Source: Saprospiraceae bacterium
GTDB lineage: Bacteria; Bacteroidota; Bacteroidia; Chitinophagales; Saprospiraceae
Assembly: GCA_013001595.1 (NCBI GenBank)
Contig: JABDMH010000094.1
Span: 91,590-155,589, forward strand
Reading direction: 5' to 3'
Length of the DNA stretch: 64,000 bases
Each line of letters begins with the position of its first letter. Position 1 is the first letter of the stretch. A program made the position numbers and the translations under genes. Of the stretch, positions 10,840-18,983 are shown one piece after another. The notes beneath the pieces were generated by a model. The model saw nothing but the letters and a program-made list of their open reading frames with translations. It was not told the DNA's origin and did not search any database.

Positions 10840-12795
10840 ATGATATCACAGGAGACTATAGATGCCATCTTTAATGCAGCCCGGATTGAGGAGGTCGTCG
10901 AAGAGTTTGTACCTCTGAAAAAGCGTGGTATCAACATGATTGGCCTATGTCCATTTCATGATGAGAAAACACCATCCTTCACAGTTTCTCCCACGAGAAA
11001 TATCTACAAATGCTTTGGTTGTGGCAAAGGCGGCAATCCTGTAAATTTCATCATGGAGCATGAAGGAAGTTCTTATCCAGAGGCACTTCGGCACCTTGCA
11101 GCTAAGTATCAAATAGAAATCAAGGAATCAGGACTTCCAGCGGACTATCAGGAAGAGAAGAATGAGCGTGATAGCTTATTTCTACTGAACGAATTTGCTC
11201 TGGACTTTTACGTGAAGCAACTGCATGAAACAGACTTGGGGAAAAGCATAGGACTTAGCTACTTTAAAGATAGAGGGCTATTGCTGAAGACCATTGAGAA
11301 ATTTCGATTGGGCTTTGCACCTAGTGGGCCAGGGGGACTTACGCAAGCGGCTGTAGCCAAAGGTTACAATATTGAATTCTTACGTAAACTAGGACTGACA
11401 ACGGAAAAGGATCGAGATTTCTTTTACAACAGAGTGATGTTTCCCATCCACAATGCCAATGGAAAAGTGGTCGCCTTTGCCGGTCGGCAGCTAACCACTC
11501 AGAAGCGATCACCCAAGTATATCAATTCGAAAGAATCAGATATCTACCAAAAGAGCAAGGTCCTGTATGCCATGAACTTTGCTAAGCAAGCCATTCGTAA
11601 GGAAGGATCCTGCATCTTGGTTGAAGGTTATACAGATGTACTCGCGCTCCATCAGGCAGGCATTGAACATGTAGTTGCCGCATCTGGAACTGCACTGACG
11701 GCAGATCAAATACGACTGATAAAACGATACACAAATACGGTACGTCTACTTTATGATGGAGACCCTGCAGGGGTAAAGGCAGCTCTTCGCGGTATCGATT
11801 TAATATTGCAGCAAGATCTCAATGTTGAAATTGTCATGCTTCCAGAAGGGGAAGATCCGGATAGTTATCTGAGAAGCCAAGGGACAAATACCTTCAAACA
11901 ATACGTTGAAGAAAACGCGAAGGATTTTATACTCTTTAAGACAGATCTCGTCCTTGAGGAAACAGGAAAGGATCCAATCAAAAAGACAGAATTAATCAAG
12001 GATATTGTGCGCAGTTTAGCGCATATCACGGATCCAATAAAACGCTCCGTTTACCTGCGCCAATGCTCAGGACAGTTAGATGTTGATGAAGATCTACTGG
12101 TTTCGGAAACCAACCAGGCCATCAACAAGATCAATCGCGATCAGCGAATCGATCAGATGCGTCAAGCTAGGTCTGAAGCAAGGAACCGCCCTTTGGTAAT
12201 GGACGGCTTGACTCCAGACGAAGCTAAATCCAGCAGCAAATCGAAACCCGGCGTTGACTACCAAGAGCGAGACATTGCCAGAATTTTGATTCTACATGGA
12301 CATAAATTGATAGTAAAAGAGCCGGAGCCGGTTCAGGTCGCATCCTATATACTCGCACAGATTCAGGAAGTAATTCCATCGTTTTCCGATGCGTTATCTG
12401 CAAAAATAGCCCTACTTTATGGGCAAAGACTTGCCAATGGAGAAGAAACCGACACTAGCTATTTCATCTATCACACTGATCCTGACATCTCCAAGTTAGC
12501 AAGTGACTTCTGTGCATCTCCCTATGAGTATAGTGAAAATTGGAAGACAATGTGGGATATTCACCTCCAAACTCAGCCCATGCCTGAGGAAAACGAGGTA
12601 CAAGACAGCATTCAAGCGCTATGGCGGTTTATGCTCAAACGATATCAGAAACTCAGCAAAGAAAATATGGAAAAGATCGAGGAGCTGAGGGAAGGAACCA
12701 ATGAAGATGAGCTCATAAAACATCTTGAAGTGCAAAGAATGATCGTCACTAAACGAAATGAGATTGCACAGAAACTCAACACAGTCATACTTTAA
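10840..12795 (+). CDS. dnaG: DNA primase
   Basis: A 651-aa primase that makes RNA primers for replication. The N-terminal zinc ribbon is visible as CPFHDEKTPSFTVSP and CFGCGKGG (Cys-His-Cys-Cys pattern). The catalytic core has the RNA-polymerase-like segment GFAPSGPGGL, the TOPRIM motif ILVEGYTDVLAL and the metal-binding LLYDGDPAGVKAA. The C-terminal DnaB-interacting region is present but diverged. Tight coupling to yebC (6-nt gap) suggests co-transcription. Confidence 0.97.
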   Translation: MISQETIDAIFNAARIEEVVEEFVPLKKRGINMIGLCPFHDEKTPSFTVSPTRNIYKCFGCGKGGNPVNFIMEHEGSSYPEALRHLAAKYQIEIKESGLPADYQEEKNERDSLFLLNEFALDFYVKQLHETDLGKSIGLSYFKDRGLLLKTIEKFRLGFAPSGPGGLTQAAVAKGYNIEFLRKLGLTTEKDRDFFYNRVMFPIHNANGKVVAFAGRQLTTQKRSPKYINSKESDIYQKSKVLYAMNFAKQAIRKEGSCILVEGYTDVLALHQAGIEHVVAASGTALTADQIRLIKRYTNTVRLLYDGDPAGVKAALRGIDLILQQDLNVEIVMLPEGEDPDSYLRSQGTNTFKQYVEENAKDFILFKTDLVLEETGKDPIKKTELIKDIVRSLAHITDPIKRSVYLRQCSGQLDVDEDLLVSETNQAINKINRDQRIDQMRQARSEARNRPLVMDGLTPDEAKSSSKSKPGVDYQERDIARILILHGHKLIVKEPEPVQVASYILAQIQEVIPSFSDALSAKIALLYGQRLANGEETDTSYFIYHTDPDISKLASDFCASPYEYSENWKTMWDIHLQTQPMPEENEVQDSIQALWRFMLKRYQKLSKENMEKIEELREGTNEDELIKHLEVQRMIVTKRNEIAQKLNTVIL

Positions 12796-12879
12796 CAAGA
12801 TGGCCCTAAGTAGCACATCGTAAATTACTTACGGTCATCTTCCTTCGTAGGCAGTAATGGCTTTGACATAGCAATCCTT

Positions 12880-14014
12880 TTGCAAAGGCATGAAAAACTA
12901 CAATGCAATAACGAATGGACCTCCATTCAAAACAGATATGCAAGTTTTACTAAGACACTTAGAGCGCATCCTATGGATCCCGAGGCAACTGCAGCTGGCC
13001 CATCTGTTTATCCAGGAAGCTCGCATAACGGGAGCGCACAGTCATTACTATCAGGCGGCCATAAGGATACTCGATGACCTACTAAACATCAATAGCGACA
13101 AGCTAAGCGCTGATCAACAGTTTATGACGTTGAGCACGAAGGCTGGAGTACATCTGTCTCTACATCACTTTCAGAAAAACTTAACCCTGGGGCAAGAAGC
13201 AATGCAGCTTAATAAATATAATGCTCAGATCTACGGTTTACTGGTGGATGCCAACGTCGAACTTGGTCGATATAAACGAGCTGTAGAGCTAGCTGATCAG
13301 ATGGTCGCCATTCGTCCTGATTTGCGATCCTATGCTAGAATCTCTTATCTCAGGGAGATACATGGAGATGTCCGTGGAGCCATTCAAGCCCTGGAAATGG
13401 CAGTGGCTGCTGGATTTCCAATTTATGAAGAAACGGCATGGGCAAGATTAACCTTAGGAGAACTATATGAGAGATATGGCATAGAGAAAGAAGCCTTGAT
13501 GACCTATGAGTCAATCTTACAGGACCGACCAAACTATCCCTTGCCCTCGCTGCGTTGGCACATCTTGCCAAGACTAAGGGAAGGTATGCAGAGGCTCAAA
13601 CACAGCTCGATCAAGCGTGCAGCATTATTCCGGAAGTGGGATTCTACATTACCAAAACTGAGATCTGCTTGGAAGCCGGTGGTGAGGAACAAGCCCAGGG
13701 CATTACAGATGAGGTGCTCAACATGTTGGCAGATGATATTAACAACGGACACAATATGGATTTGGAGTACGCTCATGTTTATTGGAAGCTTAGGGAGGAC
13801 CCCAAGTCAGCCCTAAAATATTTAGAGCGCTCCTACACTAGTCGACCTGACAACATTGACATTAATCGGGCCATGGCTCGTCTTTATCTGCAAACTGAAC
13901 GAACCTGAAAAAGCAAGAAAGCATTTCGAGGTGGCTAGTAGGACTAAATCTGCAGATCCTGAGCTTGTTGGTGTTGCTGAAGAATTGAAGCAAATTAATC
14001 ACGAGCGCATCTAG
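12880..14014 (+). pseudogene. Tetratricopeptide-repeat protein gene with three frameshifts
   Basis: A coherent TPR protein can be read only by changing frame three times. Frame 1 gives RYASFTKTLRAHPMDPEATAA, then near 12992 (2-base loss) frame 2 continues LAHLFIQEARITGAHSHYYQ through AVELADQMVAIRPDL to about 13545. A 1-base loss near 13550 moves to frame 1 (ALAALAHLAKTKGRYAEAQ), and an extra A near 13893 returns to frame 2 (LNEPEKARKHFEVASRT) ending at TAG 14012-14014. The pieces align in the order expected of TPR units. The 5' end is also degraded, with no clean signal peptide or start. Either an eroding pseudogene or a stretch with base errors. Confidence 0.75.
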
Positions 14015-14450
14015 GGACCGATAAAAATAAGTTCACTGTTTATAATGGTTCTTTTGAATTTATACTGCCTTATAAAAATTTACGTAGCTCCACTATGCTT
14101 ATTTTTTGTGCCTTTCTTCGGCTCCGCTCAGAACAGGTTGTCTAAATTCAAAATAGCATCATCTAAATCGGGAACTTGTTGTTGAACAATCCTTTAGCTC
14201 AAATTAGTATGTCTGGATCAGAGGATCTCGCTTTGTTAAGTTCATTCAACCGTTTGAAATTTGACAAGGTGAGGTTCCTCAATCTGGATCTAAATACTTT
14301 TTAAATAACATTCGACGTCAGCTAGAAATTTCCAACCCTGGTCAAGGCGCTTTGTTTCTCACCTATTGAGAAGTCTGTGGGTAAAAAAGAATGAGTCTGC
14401 ACATCCTTACGGTGACAGACCCATCCCTTTGGCTAAGATTACTACAAAAT
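14015..14450 (+). other. Gene-poor stretch with possible decayed secreted-protein remnant
   Basis: No convincing intact gene in 436 nt. At 14045-14185 a 46-codon frame reads like a signal peptide (YVAPLCLFFVPFFGSAQ). In another frame, 14161-14304, IGNLLLNNPLAQISMSG and NRLKFDKVRFLNLDLNTF have leucine spacing like a leucine-rich repeat. Together they may be remnants of one small secreted LRR-like protein, but the homology is only suggestive. Confidence 0.25.
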
Positions 14451-15779
14451 TTATAACACTTTGTCGAGGTGCCCACTGAGTTGTTCTCCTTTGGGCAGCT
14501 CTTCGACCTTACTTAATCTCCTTTCCACAGCCCGACGCCTAACTCCCGCCTGATCAATGACGTTATTCGCTTCGGATAGCTTTTTCTGTACTTTATCAAG
14601 AGCAGTTCCAAACTTTCCGAACTCAGACTTTATTTCTGAAAGCAAGGACCAGACCTCACTTGATCTTTTTTCTATCGCCAAGGTGCGAAAACCCATTTGC
14701 AAGGAGCTCAGGAATGCACTGAGGTTATTGGGCCCCGCTACAATGACTTGGTGTTCCGACTTCAGTCGATACAATAAGTCAGGTTGGCGACTTACCTCCG
14801 CATATAGTCCCTCAACGGGTAAAAACATGATGGCAAAATCAGTGGTGTGGGGAGGTGCTATATACTTGGTCTGGATATCTTTGGCTGATGCCAACATCGC
14901 ACGCTGCAAATCTTTGCTGCAGCTCTTTATCTTTTCAGGACAACCATCTTCATAAGCGTCTGACAACTGCTGATAGCGATCCATGGGAAATTTTGCATCA
15001 ATCGGTAGGTACAATGAATCTGCCTGAGTCTGCTTACCTGGCAATTTGATGGCGACCTCAACTCTCGTGTCCCTTCCAGGAACAGGGCTCGCGTTCAACT
15101 CATATTGCTCGACCGTCATCACCTGTTCAATGATCTTGATCAACTGCATTTCCCCCATCACCCCCCTTGTCTTCACATTTGCGAGCACCTTTTTAAGATC
15201 TCCGACACCTGCAGCCAAATGCTGCATTTCACCCAGCCCCTTTTGCACTTTCTCAAGGTGATCACTCACCATCTTAAATGAATGCCCCAATCGATCTTCC
15301 AGTGTCTGATGCAATTTTTCATCTACCGTCTCCCTCATCTTCTCCAGTTGTTGAGCATTATCCGACTGCATAGATTGTAGGCGCTTATCGACATTGGCCC
15401 AAATTTTCTCTAGTGATTCGGACAATTTATGTTCCAGGAGTACTGATCGCTCCTCTTGGTTCTTAAGGGTAAATTCCACCCGGCTATTGATAGAGTCAAA
15501 GACTCGCAACTGTCGTTCCCCGAATCTGACAAGTGCTGTGTCTATCTCTTCACGACTTTCTTTTGCCACCCGACTCTGCTCAACTCGATTATGCACACTT
15601 TCCTGTCTAATCAATGTACTTAGCCCCGATTCCTGACGTGAAAAATGATCAGCTAGACTTTTCAATTCTCGTTGCAGGGCATGGCGATTCCTGCCCAAAA
15701 GTTGAACTACGAAATGTAAGGATGACACGACTAGTATGAGTAGCAAGAAGATAAGACCAAGATCAAAATTCATTAGCAT
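14451..15779 (-). CDS. rmuC: DNA recombination protein RmuC
   Basis: A 442-aa protein with an N-terminal membrane anchor (LGLIFLLLILVVSSLHFVV), a long coiled coil to about residue 170, and the RmuC nuclease-fold domain. The family signatures VKTRGVMGEMQLIKIIEQV, LPIDAKFPMDRYQQL and FAIMFLPVEGLYAEV are clear. RmuC limits inversions at short inverted repeats and has also been linked to defence against foreign DNA. It may be co-transcribed with the microprotein gene 36 nt upstream, which would place it behind a Fur box. Confidence 0.95.
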   Translation of the reverse strand: MLMNFDLGLIFLLLILVVSSLHFVVQLLGRNRHALQRELKSLADHFSRQESGLSTLIRQESVHNRVEQSRVAKESREEIDTALVRFGERQLRVFDSINSRVEFTLKNQEERSVLLEHKLSESLEKIWANVDKRLQSMQSDNAQQLEKMRETVDEKLHQTLEDRLGHSFKMVSDHLEKVQKGLGEMQHLAAGVGDLKKVLANVKTRGVMGEMQLIKIIEQVMTVEQYELNASPVPGRDTRVEVAIKLPGKQTQADSLYLPIDAKFPMDRYQQLSDAYEDGCPEKIKSCSKDLQRAMLASAKDIQTKYIAPPHTTDFAIMFLPVEGLYAEVSRQPDLLYRLKSEHQVIVAGPNNLSAFLSSLQMGFRTLAIEKRSSEVWSLLSEIKSEFGKFGTALDKVQKKLSEANNVIDQAGVRRRAVERRLSKVEELPKGEQLSGHLDKVL

Positions 15780-15814
15780 AATTTTAAGTTAGAAACAAAA
15801 GGTGGACAACGGAC

Positions 15815-15907
15815 CTATTCTGGCCACTGCTTCAGAAAGCTTCCCGCTATGTTCAAGAAGGTCAGTATGCCAAGTGCTACGATCGCAATTAGTAAAAAAT
15901 GTACCAT
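15815..15907 (-). CDS. 30-aa single-span membrane microprotein
   Basis: ATG at 15905-15907 to TAG at 15815-15817 encodes MVHFLLIAIVALGILTFLNI followed by a short GSFLKQWPE tail. It is one transmembrane helix with a small polar C-terminus, a common layout of regulatory or complex-stabilising microproteins. It lies 36 nt before rmuC on the same strand and 70 nt after a perfect Fur-type palindrome. No family is recognised. Codon content and the hydrophobic pattern support it, but a 30-codon frame can arise by chance. Confidence 0.45.
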   Translation of the reverse strand: MVHFLLIAIVALGILTFLNIAGSFLKQWPE

Positions 15908-15939
15908 ATCAGTTCTAGTTTATGAGTCAATTGATGATA

Positions 15940-15947
15940 CAAGTTTA
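15940..15947 (-). promoter_or_regulatory. Weak -7-like box before the microprotein
   Basis: TAAACTTG on the minus strand matches TAnnTTTG with one mismatch, 33 nt upstream of the microprotein ATG and 30 nt downstream of the Fur-type palindrome. The palindrome would therefore sit near or just upstream of the -33 region. Confidence 0.3.
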
Positions 15948-15976
15948 TAGTAGCTTCATGCAATCATTTTGCACGG

Positions 15977-15991
15977 TGATAATTATTATCA
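15977..15991. promoter_or_regulatory. Perfect 7-1-7 Fur-box-like palindrome
   Basis: TGATAAT-T-ATTATCA is a perfect inverted repeat with a 1-nt centre. It is identical to the described minimal 7-1-7 Fur family recognition sequence TGATAATnATTATCA. It lies between the 3' end of trmD and the microprotein gene, in front of microprotein-rmuC. Iron-dependent repression is inferred; related Fur-family proteins (Zur, PerR) have similar sites. Confidence 0.6.
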
Positions 15992-16101
15992 TATTTTTAT
16001 TTCGAAATATGTGGAGATCCATCAGCTGCACAACTGATGTAGGCTCGATGTGACAAGTGTTGGATCGACCACGAAAAGGGTGGCTCCATCAAGCCAATTG
16101 G

Positions 16102-16776
16102 TCAATCCAATAGATCTGGTCTTTGGCGCTGCGTGTGTTTAAAAGCTTGTTCATCTCTCCAGGATGCTATCGCTGCATCGTCACCGGACAACAATACATC
16201 AGGAACAGTCCAACCTTTGAATGTTGCAGGACGGGTATAAATTGGTGGGGCTAGCATATCATCCTGATAACTGTCAAAAAGTGCCGAAGATTCATCATTT
16301 AGTACACCCGGTATCAATCGACCCACCGCATCAACAAGAACAGCTGCAGCAAGCTCTCCACCGGATAATACGTAATCACCGATGCTGATCTCTAACGTGA
16401 CCAAATGATCCCGAATACGTTGATCTATTCCCTTGTAGTGGCCACAAATGATCAGTAAGTTTTCAGCTAGAGACAATCCATTGGCGCGTGATTGATCTAA
16501 TTGTTGACCATCTGGTGTCATGTATATGATGTGGTCATAGGTGCGCTTTTTCTTTAAGTCCGTGATGGCATTGTAGAGAGGTTCTACCATCATCACCATC
16601 CCGGCTCCACCTCCATACTGATAATCATCAATTTGGTGGTGCTTGCCAATTCCATACTTTCTCAAATCAATGACATTCACATTGAGTAGGTTGCGATCCG
16701 AAGCCCGTTTCAGGATCGAATGTTGGAACGGACTTTCAAGCAAGCTTGGTACCGCACATAGTATGTCGATGTACAT
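16102..16776 (-). CDS. trmD: tRNA (guanine-37-N1)-methyltransferase
   Basis: A 224-aa SPOUT enzyme making m1G37, which prevents +1 frameshifting. Diagnostic segments are MYIDILCAVPSLLESPFQHS at the start, DYQYGGGAGMVMM, ICGHYKGIDQRI with the SAM-binding knot, EISIGDYVLSGGELAA, and the late YTRPATFKGWTVPDVLLSGD. The ATG at 16776 matches the usual family start better than the ATG at 16785. It is the last gene of the S9-cdaA-M20-trmD run. Unusually, rimM is not beside it but 26 kb away. Confidence 0.96.
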   Translation of the reverse strand: MYIDILCAVPSLLESPFQHSILKRASDRNLLNVNVIDLRKYGIGKHHQIDDYQYGGGAGMVMMVEPLYNAITDLKKKRTYDHIIYMTPDGQQLDQSRANGLSLAENLLIICGHYKGIDQRIRDHLVTLEISIGDYVLSGGELAAAVLVDAVGRLIPGVLNDESSALFDSYQDDMLAPPIYTRPATFKGWTVPDVLLSGDDAAIASWRDEQAFKHTQRQRPDLLD

Positions 16777-16785
16777 AGCGGCCAC

Positions 16786-18180
16786 TTAATCGTTTTCACC
16801 AGCATAATAGTGATAGAAATAGGGAATCGTGCGAATGCCTTGGTAAAAATTATATAGACCAAAATGCTCATTGGGTGAATGAATATCATCTGAATCTAAG
16901 CCAAATCCCATAAGGACTGACTTCACACCTAAGACATCTTCAAACAGCGAAACTATCGGTATGCTTCCTCCTCCCCGTGCTGGAATCGGGTCTTTACCAA
17001 ATGTTTTGTTCATGGCTTTGGCAGCAGCTGCGTACTCCGCACTATCGGTCGGTGTCACAGCGGGCTTACCACCATGGTGAGGAGTCACCTTTACCTGGAC
17101 ACTTGAGGGTGCTATTTTCTTGAAATGCTTGCTGAACAATTCCGTAATCTCATCTGGATCTTGGTTTGGTACCAGGCGCATGCTGATCTTGGCAAATGCC
17201 TTCGATGGCAAAACCGTCTTTGCACCTTCGCCTGTATATCCCCCCCAGATCCCATTGACGTCCAAAGTTGGTCTGATCGCCGTCCGTTCCAAAGTAGTGT
17301 ACCCTTCCTCACCCATCAAATCTGCTACGTTCAGTTCGTTCATATAGGACGCTTCATCATAGGGAGCTTTGTTCATTTCAGCACGCTCTTCAGACGACAG
17401 CTCTAAGACTTTATCATAAAAACCCGGTATGGTGATGCGCTTCTTTTCATCGTGCAGGGAAGCAATCATTTGCGCAAGAACGTTGACTGGATTTGCTACA
17501 GCCCCACCAAACACGCCAGAATGCAAGTCCTTGTTGGGCCCAGTCACCTCCACCTCTACATAACTCAATCCTCGCAGCCCAGTAGTTATGCTAGGGGTAT
17601 TATTATCTAATATTGCCGTATCGCTAATCAACACCGTGTCACATGCCAACTCATCCTTGTGTGTTCGACAAAATATTTCCAGATTATCCGAACCGACTTC
17701 CTCTTCACCTTCAAATAAAAATTTCACATTGCACCTTAGTTCACCTGCTTGCATCAAACTTTCAAATGCCTTCACATGCATAAAGAGCTGACCTTTGTCA
17801 TCACAAGACCCGCGAGCGAATATGGCACCATCTGGATGAATTTTCGTCTTTTTGATCAACGGCTCAAATGGAGGAGAATCCCAAAGTTCCAGTGGATCAG
17901 GAGGTTGCACATCATAATGACCGTATACCACGACTGTTGGGTAATCTTTAGCCAGCACATGACTACCCATCACAATGGGATGACCAGCTGTCTCGTGAAC
18001 GTTAACCTGGGTAACCCCAGCTTGCAAGAGGTATTGTTTAGTGGCCTCTGCAGCCCTTTGTACATCTTCTTTGTGGGCGGGATCTGCGCTGACAGACGGA
18101 ATGCGCAAGAACTCTATAAGTTCCGTGAGAAAACGATCCCTATTTTTTTCAATATAGGCTTCAACAGCTTCCATGCTCAT
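16786..18180 (-). CDS. M20-family zinc dipeptidase
   Basis: A 464-aa peptidase of the CNDP/DapE-like M20 group. Metal ligands and catalytic residues are seen in VYGHYDVQPPD, GSCDDKGQ, FEGEEEVGS and the C-terminal HSPNEHFGL. The dimerisation domain lies in between (VTGPNKDLHSGVFGG contains the conserved His). It is likely a cytoplasmic di- or tripeptidase, since no signal peptide is present. The gene is 5 nt from the cdaA stop codon and trmD begins within 10 nt of its end, so translation is probably coupled along an operon. Confidence 0.92.
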   Translation of the reverse strand: MSMEAVEAYIEKNRDRFLTELIEFLRIPSVSADPAHKEDVQRAAEATKQYLLQAGVTQVNVHETAGHPIVMGSHVLAKDYPTVVVYGHYDVQPPDPLELWDSPPFEPLIKKTKIHPDGAIFARGSCDDKGQLFMHVKAFESLMQAGELRCNVKFLFEGEEEVGSDNLEIFCRTHKDELACDTVLISDTAILDNNTPSITTGLRGLSYVEVEVTGPNKDLHSGVFGGAVANPVNVLAQMIASLHDEKKRITIPGFYDKVLELSSEERAEMNKAPYDEASYMNELNVADLMGEEGYTTLERTAIRPTLDVNGIWGGYTGEGAKTVLPSKAFAKISMRLVPNQDPDEITELFSKHFKKIAPSSVQVKVTPHHGGKPAVTPTDSAEYAAAAKAMNKTFGKDPIPARGGGSIPIVSLFEDVLGVKSVLMGFGLDSDDIHSPNEHFGLYNFYQGIRTIPYFYHYYAGEND

Positions 18181-18185
18181 CTTTT

Positions 18186-18968
18186 TTAATGTATATGTTT
18201 ACTAAGTAGATCTGCGATTCGTTCCATCTCAATATCCATAGTTAATACCCCCTTATAGGCAAAGGAAACTTTTCCAGTTTCTTCAGAAACAATAAATACC
18301 GCCGCCTCCGATTGTTCCGTTGCACCAAGTCCAGCTCTATGCCTCAATCCCACTTTTGTGGGCAAGCGACTACTCGAGGAAACAGGCAATATGCAACTTA
18401 CTGCATGAATCTTACCACCATGGATGATCATTGCTCCATCGTGTAATGGGCTTCTGTGTTCAAAAATCGTCATGATTAATTCCTCCGTAATTAAAGCGTC
18501 TATCACCTGACCCGACTCTTTTCCAATATCAGAACCCAAGTTTTTGGTCAACACTATCAAAGCGCCTGTTTTCGCCCGAGACATTTTTTCAATCGCCCGA
18601 GTGATTTCCTGAACCTGATTTTCAAATTCAGGTACCATCGTGGTCTTGAACAATCTACGAAAGAAGCCTGCCCGACCCCGCAAAGTTGTATTCCCAAGAT
18701 AGATGAGAAAACGCCTAATCTCTGGTTGAAAAATAATGATCAAGGCAATAAAGCCAACACTAATGAACTGACCCAGTATTTCTGACAATAGCGGCATATC
18801 CAAGACACCAACAAGGCCCCACAATAGATAAAGCAAAATTACGCCGATGACAATATTAAATGCTATACTACCACGCAGGAGTCTGTAAATGCTATACAGC
18901 ATAAAACCCACAATGAGTATGTCAAGTACATCCCAAATGCGAACAGGGAGAAATCCAATGTCGATCAA
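18186..18968 (-). CDS. cdaA: Membrane diadenylate cyclase (c-di-AMP synthase)
   Basis: A 260-aa CdaA-type protein: three N-terminal membrane helices within residues 10-80, a short coiled stretch, and the DisA_N (DAC) domain. The catalytic HDGAMIIHGG (DGA motif) and GLRHRAGLGATE (RHR motif) are intact, so it should make cyclic di-AMP from two ATP. c-di-AMP controls potassium and osmolyte transport and cell-wall homeostasis. No glmM or cdaR is beside it, unlike the usual Firmicutes arrangement; instead it sits between two peptidase genes. Confidence 0.95.
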   Translation of the reverse strand: MIDIGFLPVRIWDVLDILIVGFMLYSIYRLLRGSIAFNIVIGVILLYLLWGLVGVLDMPLLSEILGQFISVGFIALIIIFQPEIRRFLIYLGNTTLRGRAGFFRRLFKTTMVPEFENQVQEITRAIEKMSRAKTGALIVLTKNLGSDIGKESGQVIDALITEELIMTIFEHRSPLHDGAMIIHGGKIHAVSCILPVSSSSRLPTKVGLRHRAGLGATEQSEAAVFIVSEETGKVSFAYKGVLTMDIEMERIADLLSKHIH

Positions 18969-18983
18969 AGGTATCAGGAGCTC

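Noticed and set aside
16021..16040. CATCAG/CTGATG hairpin after trmD
   Set aside because: Only 6 bp and no T-run.
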